Shown here piece by piece: positions 8,600 to 17,581 of a stretch of DNA of 64,000 nt. The notes below the pieces were generated by a model. It saw only the letters and a list, made by a program, of their open reading frames with translations. It was not told where the DNA came from and made no database searches. Origin of the DNA: Propionibacteriaceae bacterium (GTDB lineage: Bacteria > Actinomycetota > Actinomycetes > Propionibacteriales > Propionibacteriaceae); the NCBI GenBank assembly GCA_031266665.1, contig JAISAO010000094.1, positions 1 to 64,000 of the forward strand. Reading direction: 5' to 3'. Made by a program: the position numbers and the translations under genes. Position 1 is the first letter of the stretch, and the number at the start of each line of letters is the position of its first letter.

Positions 8600-9769
8600 A
8601 TGCCCCAACCCCTGACGGAAGACAGAAGCTTGCGCAAGTTCGTCGCCTTGGCCGTCGCCAGTCTGCTGGCCGGTTTGACGCTGCTGACGGCGGGTGTCAA
8701 CCTGGCCTTCGCCCAGACCGTCACCTTGTCGATCGACGGCCAGGAGCGTCCGGTCAGCGTCGTCCACGCCTCCGTGGCCGAGGTCTTGGCCCAGCAGAAC
8801 ATCCCCCTCGGCGCCCGCGACCAGGTATCCCCCGACCTCGCCTCCACCGCGCGGGCCGACAGCCCCATCATCGTCCGCCACGCCCGCCCCATCGCCCTCG
8901 ACCTGGACGGCCGCCAGGGCCTCTACTGGACCACCGCCACCTCGGTGGCCGCGGTCGTGGCCGAGCTGGGCCTGGACGACCGCCAGGTGATCTTGTCCCA
9001 CGACCCGGAGACTCCGATCGGCCTGGACGGCCTGTCCCTGAGCATCGACACCGGCAAGGACGTCACCGTCACGGCCGACGGCCAAAACTTCGCCCTGCAC
9101 TCCCCCGGCCGGGTGGCGGACGCCTTGGAGGCCGCCGGCCTGAGCTACGACGAGGACGACATCATCACCCCGGAGCCCACCACCTGGCTCAATCAAGGCC
9201 TCGCCATCAGTCTGGTCCGGGTCGAGATCACAACCGTCGAACGGGAGGTCGAGATCCCCTTCGAGACCACCGAGACCCCGGACGAGAGCCTTTACCAGGG
9301 CCGGACGACCGTCGACCAGGCCGGCCAGGCGGGCCTCCGCCACGAGACCGTCGTCCAAACCACCCATGACGGCCAACTAGTGGACGAGCAGATCACGGCC
9401 ACCACGATCGTCAGCCAGCCCGTGGCCCAGGTTCAGCGTCTTGGCGCCAAGCCCCTCCCGGTGGTGGTCAACTCCGAGGTCAAACAGATCGCCTACAACC
9501 TGGTGCTGGAGCGCGGCTGGGACGACTCCCAGTTCAACTGCTTGGACAATCTCTACCAGCGCGAGTCGGGCTGGAACCCCTACGCCGCCAACCCCTCCGG
9601 CGCCTATGGCATCCCCCAAGCCCTGCCGGGCTCCAAGATGGCTTCGGCCGGGGCCGACTGGCAGACCAACCCCCGGACTCAGATCATCTGGGGCCTGGGC
9701 TACATCGTCGGCCGTTACTCCACCCCCTGCGGCGCCTGGAGCCACTTCCAGTCCTCCGGCTGGTACTGA
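8600..9769 (+). CDS. RpfB-like secreted protein: DUF348 repeats, G5, transglycosylase-like domain
   Basis: 389 residues. Signal peptide about 1-38 (ends NLAFAQ). Three DUF348 modules run to about residue 215, then a G5-type module (VEREVEIPFETTETPDESLY onward, to about 285), then a ~95-residue lysozyme-fold domain with putative catalytic Glu in YQRESGW and the GAYGIPQALPGSKMASAG block. Architecture matches actinobacterial resuscitation-promoting/wall-remodelling proteins, but the catalytic domain is the same variant as in the 2112-3419 protein. Divergent from dnaB; promoter at 8563-8590. Enzymatic class is inferred. Confidence 0.85.
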   Translation: MPQPLTEDRSLRKFVALAVASLLAGLTLLTAGVNLAFAQTVTLSIDGQERPVSVVHASVAEVLAQQNIPLGARDQVSPDLASTARADSPIIVRHARPIALDLDGRQGLYWTTATSVAAVVAELGLDDRQVILSHDPETPIGLDGLSLSIDTGKDVTVTADGQNFALHSPGRVADALEAAGLSYDEDDIITPEPTTWLNQGLAISLVRVEITTVEREVEIPFETTETPDESLYQGRTTVDQAGQAGLRHETVVQTTHDGQLVDEQITATTIVSQPVAQVQRLGAKPLPVVVNSEVKQIAYNLVLERGWDDSQFNCLDNLYQRESGWNPYAANPSGAYGIPQALPGSKMASAGADWQTNPRTQIIWGLGYIVGRYSTPCGAWSHFQSSGWY

Positions 9770-9805
9770 GCCCCTGATCCACCGCTGCTCGACCACCGGG
9801 CGACC
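9767..9805 (+). repeat. Family A intergenic hairpin repeat, copy 3
   Basis: Begins with the TGA stop of the RpfB-like gene: TGAGCCCCTGATCCACCGCT, then GCTCGACCACCGGGCGACC. It is the same stop-codon-overlapping arrangement as copy 1. Confidence 0.6.
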
Positions 9806-9908
9806 GGCCCCCACTTCGGCCCGCTCCCGGCCGCCGGACGGACCGGCCGGGGTAGCCTGGACGGTGTCCCGGCCGCCGGCCGACCGGCCTGATCCGAAGG
9901 AGACCACC

Positions 9909-10118
9909 ATGGAGTCCAGCTACCAAGTCAGCGGCCTGACCTGCGACCACTGCGTCCGCCACGTCCTGGCCGAGGTCGAGGCCATCCCCACAGTCACCGC
10001 CGCCAGCCTGGCCCTGGCCGACGGGCGACTGAAGCTCACCAGCGCCGCCGCCCTCGACTTCGCCCTGGTGGCCCGGGCGGTGGCCGAGGCCGGCGACTAC
10101 CAGGTCGTGGCCGTCTAA
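9909..10118 (+). CDS. Heavy-metal-associated (HMA) domain protein, copper-chaperone-like
   Basis: 69 residues forming one ferredoxin-like HMA fold. The metal-binding motif LTCDHC (Cys-x-x-Cys, about residues 11-16) and the typical beta-alpha-beta pattern are present. It would bind Cu(I) or a similar ion in the cytoplasm and pass it to a P-type ATPase, but no such ATPase is in the window. GAAGGAG precedes the ATG by 6 nt. Followed by a family A repeat at its TAA stop. Confidence 0.85.
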   Translation: MESSYQVSGLTCDHCVRHVLAEVEAIPTVTAASLALADGRLKLTSAAALDFALVARAVAEAGDYQVVAV

Positions 10119-10153
10119 GCCCAGATCGACCGCTGCTCGACCGCCGCCCGACC
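10116..10153 (+). repeat. Family A intergenic repeat, copy 4
   Basis: TAAGCCCAGATCGACCGCTG followed by CTCGACCGCCGCCCGACC. It starts at the TAA stop of the HMA gene; the hairpin is weaker than in copies 1 and 6. Confidence 0.55.
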
Positions 10154-10224
10154 CCGGCCAACAGCCCGGTCCAAACCCGGTGCCCGCCGCCGCCGGTCGG
10201 ATGGCAGTCGATTAGGCTGAGGCC

Positions 10225-12495
10225 ATGCGCCCACTCCTGATTCCGCCGGAGCAGTTGAAAGCGGCGGCCGGCCGCCGGATGGCGGTTATGACCAGCGGCG
10301 GCGACGCCCAGGGTATGAACGCGGCCCTGCGCGCCGTCGTCCGAACAGCTATCAGCGCCGGAGCCGAGGCTTACGCCATCCACGAGGGTTACCAGGGGAT
10401 GATCGACGGCGGCGAAGGCATCAGCCGGCTGCGCTGGGACTCCGTGGCCGGCATCCTCAACCGTGGCGGCACCGTCATCGGCACCTTCCGCTCGGCCGAC
10501 TTCCGGGAGCGCTGGGGCCGTCTCAAGGCCTGCCGCAACCTGGTCGAGCGCGGCATCGACCGCCTTGTCGTCATCGGCGGCGACGGCTCCCTCAGCGGCC
10601 TCGACGCCTTCGCCCGGGAGTGGCCCGACCTGCTGGACGAGTTGGTCCGGCTGGGCCAGGTCCCGCCGGAGGCCCTGCGGCGCCACCCCCGGTTGGTCTT
10701 CGCCGGCCTGGTCGGCTCGATCGACAATGACCTTTGTGGCACGGACCAGACCATCGGGGCCGACTCGGCCCTGCACCGCATCCAGGACGCGGTCGACGCC
10801 GTGGCCTCGACCGCCGCCTCCCACCAGCGGACCTTCGTGGTCGAGGTGATGGGACGCCACTGCGGCTATCTGGCCCTGATGGCCGCCATCTCGGGCGGCT
10901 GCGACTACGTCCTCATCCCCGAGCGGCCGCCGGCGCCGGACTGGGAGCAGGCCATGTGCGACCAGTTGCGCCGGGGCCGGGCGGCCGGGCGGAAGGACTC
11001 CATCGTCATCTTGGCCGAGGGCGCGATCGACCGGGCGGGCAACCCGATCACCTCCGAGTACATCCGCCAGACCATCGATGAGGGCTTGGGCGAGGACGCC
11101 CGGGTGACCATCTTGGGCCACGTCCAGCGCGGCGGCACCCCCAGCGCCTACGACCGTTGGGCCTCGACCTGGCTGGGCTACTCGGCGGCGGCCCACGTCT
11201 TGACCGCCGACGGCGACGAACCCGGGCCGGTCTTCGGCTTCCACGGCTATCAGGTGATCAAGCTGCCGCTGGTCGAGGCCGTGGCCGACACCCGCCGGGT
11301 GCCGGCCCTGATCCGGGCCGGCGACTATGAGGCCGTCTTGAAGCTGCGCGGCTCGGAGTTCGAGGACGCCCTGCGTTTCTTCGACGAGTTGTCATCGCCC
11401 GAGGCCCAGGCCCGGGAGACGGCCCCCCGGGCGGCCGACGAGTCGCGCCGCCGGGTCGGCCTGATGCACAGCGGCGGCCTGGCCCCGGGGATGAACACGG
11501 CCGCCAAGGCCCTGGTTCGACTGGGTATCGCCCGAGGCCTGGACATGGTCGGGATCGAGAACGGCTTCGCCGGCCTGATCGCCGGGCACACCCGACCGCT
11601 GTCGTGGCGTGGCGTCGACGGCTGGAACCAGGAGGGCGGGGCCACCTTGGGCACCCGACGGCTGTCGCCCCGGGTGGAGGACCTCTACGCCATCGGCCGG
11701 GCGGTTGAGCAGGCCAGGCTCGACGCCCTCGTCATCATCGGCGGCTGGTCGGCTTACGAGGGGGCGGCCCTGATGCTGGCCGAGCGGGACCGCTACCCCT
11801 CGCTCCGCCTGCCGGTGGTCTGTGTCCCGGCCACCATCGACAACAACCTGCCGGCCACCCAGGTGGCCATCGGGGCGGACACGGCGCTGAATGTGGTGGT
11901 CGATGTCATCGACAAGATCAAGATGTCGGCCACGGCCTCGTCACGGGCCTTCGTGGCCGAGACCATGGGCCGCGACTGCGGCTACCTGGCCCTGATGGGG
12001 GCCCTGGCCGGCGGCGCCGAGCAGGTCTACCTGAACGAGACCGGCGTCACCCTGGCCCAGATCCAGCGCGACCTGGCCTGGATCAACCAGAGTTTTGATG
12101 AGGCGGACCGTGATTTCTTCTTGTTGGTGCGCAACGAGAACGCCAATGCCAACTACACCAGCGCGGTCCTGGCCCACCTGCTGGACGAGGCCAGCCAGGG
12201 CCGTTACGACACTCGGACGATGGTCATCGGCCACATCCAGCAAGGCGGCACACCGACCCCGGCCGACCGCATCCTGGCCACCGAGCTGACCGAGTTCGCC
12301 CTGCGAACGGTGACCGAGGACTGGGATCAGGGGGGCTGCGGCTACCGCTGTGTCGGCGTTGACACCGAGGGCATCATCGTGACCGACCTGGCCGACGCCT
12401 GGAAGTCGGTCGACCGCTCGCACCAACGCCCCAGCCAACAATGGTGGTTAGGCCTGGCCGAACTCATCGGTGTCGTCGGCCGCCAAGTGGACTAA
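10225..12495 (+). CDS. pfk: Double-length 6-phosphofructokinase (tandem fused halves)
   Basis: Phosphorylates fructose 6-phosphate in glycolysis. 756 residues comprise two PFK folds. The N half (about 18-395) has MTSGGDAQGMN, GGDGS (118-122) and SIDND (165-169) with the catalytic Asp, plus MGRHCGYLA and GHVQRGGTPSAYDR. The C half (about 410-750) keeps the fold but has GGWSAYEG in place of GGDGS and TIDNN in place of IDND, so it is probably catalytically dead and regulatory, as in eukaryotic PFK. TAGGCT 6 nt upstream of the ATG suggests a leaderless mRNA. ATP versus pyrophosphate use is not certain, but Gly-Asp-Gly favours ATP. Confidence 0.9.
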   Translation: MRPLLIPPEQLKAAAGRRMAVMTSGGDAQGMNAALRAVVRTAISAGAEAYAIHEGYQGMIDGGEGISRLRWDSVAGILNRGGTVIGTFRSADFRERWGRLKACRNLVERGIDRLVVIGGDGSLSGLDAFAREWPDLLDELVRLGQVPPEALRRHPRLVFAGLVGSIDNDLCGTDQTIGADSALHRIQDAVDAVASTAASHQRTFVVEVMGRHCGYLALMAAISGGCDYVLIPERPPAPDWEQAMCDQLRRGRAAGRKDSIVILAEGAIDRAGNPITSEYIRQTIDEGLGEDARVTILGHVQRGGTPSAYDRWASTWLGYSAAAHVLTADGDEPGPVFGFHGYQVIKLPLVEAVADTRRVPALIRAGDYEAVLKLRGSEFEDALRFFDELSSPEAQARETAPRAADESRRRVGLMHSGGLAPGMNTAAKALVRLGIARGLDMVGIENGFAGLIAGHTRPLSWRGVDGWNQEGGATLGTRRLSPRVEDLYAIGRAVEQARLDALVIIGGWSAYEGAALMLAERDRYPSLRLPVVCVPATIDNNLPATQVAIGADTALNVVVDVIDKIKMSATASSRAFVAETMGRDCGYLALMGALAGGAEQVYLNETGVTLAQIQRDLAWINQSFDEADRDFFLLVRNENANANYTSAVLAHLLDEASQGRYDTRTMVIGHIQQGGTPTPADRILATELTEFALRTVTEDWDQGGCGYRCVGVDTEGIIVTDLADAWKSVDRSHQRPSQQWWLGLAELIGVVGRQVD

Positions 12496-12525
12496 CCAGA
12501 AGGGCCAAACCCCGGACCCCAGCCC

Positions 12526-12578
12526 ACGTCATCCCGGACCCCACACCGCGTCATCCCGGACTCGGTCCAAGATGACGC
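12526..12578. repeat. Family B palindromic repeat, copy 1 (tandem)
   Basis: CGTCATCCCGGACC and CGTCATCCCGGACTCGG in tandem, then AAGATGACG, in the gap between converging pfk and RND genes. Related to copies at 27884, 47392, 52656 and 60547. It may fold as a bidirectional terminator. Confidence 0.5.
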
Positions 12579-12596
12579 CCGGCCGTTGACCAGCGG

Positions 12597-15500
12597 TCAG
12601 TCGAGCGAACTCCAGGTCGGCCAGCTGGTGGCCGGGCCGGGCTCATCGACATCGCCCGAGAATGGGCCTGGACTCCCGACATCGCTTTGCCCCGGGAACG
12701 GCGGGGCGGTGGGGGGGCTGACCGCTTCAGCGGCGGCCGGCGGCTCCGTCTCGGCGGCCGGAGGCTCTGCCGGAACCGTCTCCACGCTGGCCGGCCCGCC
12801 CGTCCTGGCGGCCGGCGGCTCCACCTCAGTCGCGGGGGCGACGGCGGCCGCCACCGGGATGGCGGCGGACAGCGCCAGCGCCTGACGGTCGGCCGGACTC
12901 AGGCCCCGGGGCGAGGCTTGGCTGAAGGGGTCGAAGGGCACGGCCACGGGCGCTGGCGCGGCCCCGGCGGGATCGGACTCGACGTCCCGGAGACTGTCGG
13001 CGGTCGGGCCTGGCTCGGGCCAGAGGGTGCGCCCGGGCGTGGCCTTGGTCCGGCCCGACGGGCCGGGCCGGGGAGCGGCCGGCCGCGACCGGACTGGTCG
13101 AGTCGCGGGTTGGGAGTCGTCCCGCCGGGCGGCGTCGGACCCGGCCAGCCAAGCCGCCCCGGCCTCAGACACACCCCCGCCCGCCCTGACCGCCTCCGCC
13201 TCGCCTGGGGGCGAGACCCCGCCACCTCTGGCCGCCCCGCCCGACGCGCCCACAGCGGTGACGCCAGTCCCAGCCCCAAGCCCATCCTCGACCGGCGCGG
13301 CCGCCCCGCCATCGGCCATCGATCCGCCCGACGAGCCCACAGCCCCAGTCTCGGCCGCCGCCATCCCTTCGACCGGCCTGGCCGCCCCGCCTCCGGGCGG
13401 GGTCGCCTCGGCCTCGGGCGCCGCCGACAGTCGCTGCCAGTCGTCCCGACGGAGGGGGGGCGGGGTGATGTCTTCGGGGGCGAATAGGGGCGGCCGCAGG
13501 CGGCCGGTGTGGTCGGCCGTCTGTTCGACCGCTCGCACCCGCTGCCACTCGGCCACCAGACGCTCGGCGGTCGACACCCCGGCCGGCTCGTCGGGCGGGA
13601 ATAGGGGTGGCCGGAAACGGCCGCCGGCCTCGCCCGGCCAGGCCGCCGGCGTGGCCGAAGCGGTCTCAGACGCGGCCGAGACTCCCCCCAGGCCGCCCGG
13701 CCGGGTCGTCTCGACGTCTCGCCCCTCTCCCCCTCCGACGGCGCCGGGCCAATCAGCCAGCTCCTGGGACCAGTCGTCCGGGGCCACATCGGCCAGGGCC
13801 GCGCCGGCCAAAGCGGTGGCGGTCGGAGCGGGGGCGATCTCCGTCCACCAATCGCCGGCCTCGTCCGACCACTCGCCAGCCACCTCGTCAAAGTCGCCGC
13901 CCGACCACCCGCCAGCGGTGGCGCCCAGAGGGCCAGCCGGCCACCGGGCCGCCTCGCCCGGGGTCCGGGCGCCGTCCCCGACCGCCCCGTCCCCGGACCG
14001 CCGGCCGGCCTCCTTGGCCGAGACCGGTTGGCCCCACTCGGCTGGGCCCTGCGGCCACCGCTCCGCCCCGGCCTGACCTGGCCACCGCTCCGCCTCGTCT
14101 CGGTCCGACCACTGCTCCGCCCCTGCCTGGACCGGCGACAGCTCCACCTCGGCCGAGCCCGGCGAGCGGCCTTGGTCCGCCCCCCGGCGCCGGGTCCAAC
14201 GCTCGTCCAGCCGGTGGAGCACGGGCACGGTCAGCCCGAGCCACAACGTGGCCGACACCAGGCCGGCCAGCAGCACCAGGGCCGTCGGCCTAAGCCACAA
14301 CGTCTGGGGGCCGAAGGCGCCCCCGGCCAGGGGCGCCAGAACCAGGACCAGACTGAGGGCCGTCAACCGGAAGGGGCGCCGATGGGCGATTCCGGCCTCG
14401 ACCGCTCGGGGCGAGGTCCGCCCCGAGCCAACCCGGTCCCGATCCGCCAGACCGGTCCAGACGATGGCCTCGGCCACCACGATCAAGGCCAGCAGCAGAC
14501 ACCCGACCCCGGCGGCCGGGCCGAGCGGCTGACCGCTCAGCCGCAGCCCCAGCACCGCCCCCAGGCCGGCGGCCGGGCTGGTCGCCAGCAATAGCAATGG
14601 CCGCCGCCAGGAGCGGGCGGCGCCGGCCCAGACCAGGTAGACCAGGCCCAGGGCCAAGGCCGCCGCCCAGCCCAGACCGCTCAGGCCAGACCCGGGCAGA
14701 CGGCCCAAACCGGCCAGCCCCACCTCGACCCCGGCCGGGAACTCCGACTGCGCCAGCACCTCGACCACTTGGCGGGCCAAGGCCTCCCCGTCCGGGCTCA
14801 GCGGGGTCAAAGCGATGACGCCGACCCGGCCGACGGCGGAGCTGGTGATGACGGCCGGCGACTGGACGGTGATGACCTCAGCCACCGCGCCCAGCGTCAC
14901 CACCCCCTCCGGGCCGACTCCCAGGGGCCAGGCCAGCAGGTCGTCCAAGGTGGTGGGCGGAACCCCCCAGGCGACCTTGACCGTGATCGGGTCGCCGCCC
15001 CGGTCGATCTGACCGATGGTGGCGGCGCCGCCGGCCGAGGCCACCAACTGGGAGATCTGACTCTCCGTCAGGCCGACGGCGGCGGCTTTGGCCCGGTCCA
15101 CCTTGACCTCGACCACGGACAAGGACGGGTCCAAGGAGTTGGTCACGCTCCCGGCCTCGGACAGGCTCTTCAAGGTCGTCTCGAGCTGGCGCGCGACCTC
15201 GTCCAGCAGTGTCTGGTCCTCGGCCGAGACGACCACGTCGACCGTGGTCGGCTGGTCCGCCAGGGAGCCGCCGGGCACAACCGGGGCGCCCAGCCGGACC
15301 ACCCCGTCCAAGGCGGCGACGATCCGCTCGGACCAGTCGGCGGCCGGCTCCACGGTCAGGGTCAGGCGGGCCGTGGCCCAGCCGGTGGCGCTACGGGAGG
15401 CCGCGTCGTCGCCGCCGGCCACGACCTGGACCCAGTCGACGCCCTCAAGCGCGGCCAGGGCCTCCCCCGCCCGCTCGGCCTCTTCGACTTGAACGGCCCG

Positions 15501-17387
15501 AGTGGTGTTGGGCGGGAAGACCAGGGAGACGGTCTGCGTCGCCGGGTCGCTCGGCAGCGTCGCGCTGGGGGCGATACCTCGGCCCAGCCAGATCGTGGCC
15601 GCCGCCGCCACAACGGTCAAGACGACCACGGCCCGGCGCCCGGCGGGACTGCGGAGCAACTTGAGATAGGTCTTGCGCCAGCCGGCGAAGGGCTGGCCGG
15701 AACCGGTCCGCTGAGGCCGGGAGCGGTCGGACTGGGCCGACTCAGATTGGGCCGACTCGGACTGATCAGACCGGGCCGACTCGGACTGGGACTCGGACTG
15801 GGGCCGGCCGGCCGGCAACGCGGGCAGGAACCAGTGGGCCCAGACCGGTGTCACCACCAAGGCCACGACCAAGGACAGGACCATCGTCCCGGCGACGGTC
15901 CAGGCGAACTGGCGCAGGGCCTGGGCCGGCGTCCCGGACAGGGCTAGGCCGAGGGCGACGAGGGCGGCCCAGGTGGCGACGGTGGCCGTGATCAGCGGCC
16001 CGGCGACCTGGCGGACAGCCCGGCTGACAGCCTCCCGGCGGTCGCCGCCGGCCACCAATTGGCGTTTAACACTGTCCAGCACCACGATGACGTCGTCGAT
16101 CCCTCGGGCCAGGCCCACCACCAGGGCCCCCAAGGTGATCAGCGTGGCGCTGGCGCCGCTCAGCCTGAGACCGGCCACGGCGGCCAGGGGGATCGCCGGC
16201 AGGGCCGCCAGGGCCACCAGGGCCAGGCGCCCGGAGCGCAGGCCGAGGCCGACCATGACCAGGGCGGCCACCAGCGTCAGGCCGCCGATCAGGACCAGCC
16301 GGTCGGTCTCCTGGGTGATGAAGGTGGCCGGGTCGAAGACGATCTCGGCCTCCAGGTCATAGTCGGCCAGTCTCTGCTGGGCCTTGGCCAAGACTGTGGC
16401 CACGGCCTGGGAAAGGTCGCGCGGGTCGGTCGCGGCGCTCCCGTCGACGGCGATGATGACGGCCCAGGAGCAGATCGGGACCTGGGAGGACAGGCACAGG
16501 CGGGCCTGGGCGGCCGTCGGCTCGGGGGCGTAGGTCGTCTCGGCCACCATCTCCAGCGTCACCACGATGGCCGGCGTGTCCGGCTGCGGAGCGGGCGAGG
16601 GGTCGTTCCGGGTGGGCTCCGGAGGCGGCTGGGCCTGGGGCGGGATATAGCCCACCACCAGGGCCTTGAGCTGGTCCAAGGTGGTCACCGGGGCGCCCAG
16701 CTGGACCGGCCAGGACTGGTCGTCCGCAGTCACGGCGGTGGTCGGCACGATCAGGCCGTTGTGGCTCAGAACGGACATGATCTGTTGGTTGGTGAGCCCG
16801 TAGAGGGCCATCGCCTCGGCGTTGGGGCGCAAGGTGACGACGCTGCGGTAGAAACCGCTCAGCTCGACGTCGGCCACCTGGGGCAGGGCGGACAGCGGGG
16901 CGACCACGGCGCTGGCGGCCAGTCGGCTGGTCGAGTCGGGGTCGACCACCAGTCCGCCCCGGCCGGACACGGTCAGGCGCAGGGGCTGGCGGCCGAGGTC
17001 GCCGGGGACGGCCGTGACCGTGGTCGTGGCCGGCAGGCCGGCTTGGCCCAATCTGGTCTCGAGCTGGGCGGCGGCCTGGTCCAGGTCCAGGTCCGGGCTC
17101 AGCTCGAAAACCGTCAAGGACAAGCCGACTGTCGCCGAGCTGGTCCAGGAGACGACGCCGGGCAGGTCCCGCCCGCGAGCCTCGACCAGTGTTGTCACCT
17201 GGTCGTGGACAGCTTCGGGCCCGGCCCCGGGGTAGGCCACGGAGACGACCACGGTGGGCCTCTCCCAGCTGTAGTCCACGTCTCGCCGCCAGCCGCCGGC
17301 CGCCAGCAGGCCGGCCGCCATGACGCCGACGGCGGCCAGGGCGACGACGGCGCGACCACCCGGCGACAACACGGCCAGACGAAACAC
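12597..17387 (-). CDS. RND-type (AcrB-like) exporter with a long C-terminal low-complexity tail
   Basis: Inner-membrane transporter. The first ~1060 residues show the AcrB plan: TM1, a periplasmic-type loop with porter repeats, TM2-6, a duplicate loop, TM8-12. The proton-relay pair is present in TM4 (GIDDVIVVLDSV, about residue 425). In the equivalent TM10 segment (VVAEAIVWTG, about residue 970) the usual Lys is absent. The last ~530 residues are Ala/Pro/Gly/Glu/Trp-rich and disordered-looking. GTG at 17387 has AGGA 6 nt upstream; GTG at 17399 is an alternative. No membrane-fusion protein gene adjoins it. Substrate unknown. Confidence 0.75.
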   Translation of the reverse strand: MFRLAVLSPGGRAVVALAAVGVMAAGLLAAGGWRRDVDYSWERPTVVVSVAYPGAGPEAVHDQVTTLVEARGRDLPGVVSWTSSATVGLSLTVFELSPDLDLDQAAAQLETRLGQAGLPATTTVTAVPGDLGRQPLRLTVSGRGGLVVDPDSTSRLAASAVVAPLSALPQVADVELSGFYRSVVTLRPNAEAMALYGLTNQQIMSVLSHNGLIVPTTAVTADDQSWPVQLGAPVTTLDQLKALVVGYIPPQAQPPPEPTRNDPSPAPQPDTPAIVVTLEMVAETTYAPEPTAAQARLCLSSQVPICSWAVIIAVDGSAATDPRDLSQAVATVLAKAQQRLADYDLEAEIVFDPATFITQETDRLVLIGGLTLVAALVMVGLGLRSGRLALVALAALPAIPLAAVAGLRLSGASATLITLGALVVGLARGIDDVIVVLDSVKRQLVAGGDRREAVSRAVRQVAGPLITATVATWAALVALGLALSGTPAQALRQFAWTVAGTMVLSLVVALVVTPVWAHWFLPALPAGRPQSESQSESARSDQSESAQSESAQSDRSRPQRTGSGQPFAGWRKTYLKLLRSPAGRRAVVVLTVVAAAATIWLGRGIAPSATLPSDPATQTVSLVFPPNTTRAVQVEEAERAGEALAALEGVDWVQVVAGGDDAASRSATGWATARLTLTVEPAADWSERIVAALDGVVRLGAPVVPGGSLADQPTTVDVVVSAEDQTLLDEVARQLETTLKSLSEAGSVTNSLDPSLSVVEVKVDRAKAAAVGLTESQISQLVASAGGAATIGQIDRGGDPITVKVAWGVPPTTLDDLLAWPLGVGPEGVVTLGAVAEVITVQSPAVITSSAVGRVGVIALTPLSPDGEALARQVVEVLAQSEFPAGVEVGLAGLGRLPGSGLSGLGWAAALALGLVYLVWAGAARSWRRPLLLLATSPAAGLGAVLGLRLSGQPLGPAAGVGCLLLALIVVAEAIVWTGLADRDRVGSGRTSPRAVEAGIAHRRPFRLTALSLVLVLAPLAGGAFGPQTLWLRPTALVLLAGLVSATLWLGLTVPVLHRLDERWTRRRGADQGRSPGSAEVELSPVQAGAEQWSDRDEAERWPGQAGAERWPQGPAEWGQPVSAKEAGRRSGDGAVGDGARTPGEAARWPAGPLGATAGGWSGGDFDEVAGEWSDEAGDWWTEIAPAPTATALAGAALADVAPDDWSQELADWPGAVGGGEGRDVETTRPGGLGGVSAASETASATPAAWPGEAGGRFRPPLFPPDEPAGVSTAERLVAEWQRVRAVEQTADHTGRLRPPLFAPEDITPPPLRRDDWQRLSAAPEAEATPPGGGAARPVEGMAAAETGAVGSSGGSMADGGAAAPVEDGLGAGTGVTAVGASGGAARGGGVSPPGEAEAVRAGGGVSEAGAAWLAGSDAARRDDSQPATRPVRSRPAAPRPGPSGRTKATPGRTLWPEPGPTADSLRDVESDPAGAAPAPVAVPFDPFSQASPRGLSPADRQALALSAAIPVAAAVAPATEVEPPAARTGGPASVETVPAEPPAAETEPPAAAEAVSPPTAPPFPGQSDVGSPGPFSGDVDEPGPATSWPTWSSLD

Positions 17388-17524
17388 GAATATCCTCACT
17401 GGGCAGGGGAAACGGGACGCCCGCCGACGGGCGCCACGGTGTCGGGCCGAGTTTTACATCCCGCGCCCGGTCCGGTCCACTTGCTCAGGCCGGGGTAGAG
17501 AGTCGCCCCGGGGCTCCAGCGGCC

Positions 17525-17580
17525 CCGCCGCCCGGCCCGCCGGACCCGTTCTGAAGCCGACCCGGCGGGCCGGGCGGCGG
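17525..17580 (-). terminator. Perfect 19-bp stem hairpin downstream of galK
   Basis: CCGCCGCCCGGCCCGCCGG (17525-17543) and its exact complement (17562-17580) enclose an 18-nt loop, 1 nt past the galK stop codon. It is the strongest hairpin noticed in the window and would separate galK from the RND gene, which reads the same way. Confidence 0.75.
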
Positions 17581-17581
17581 A

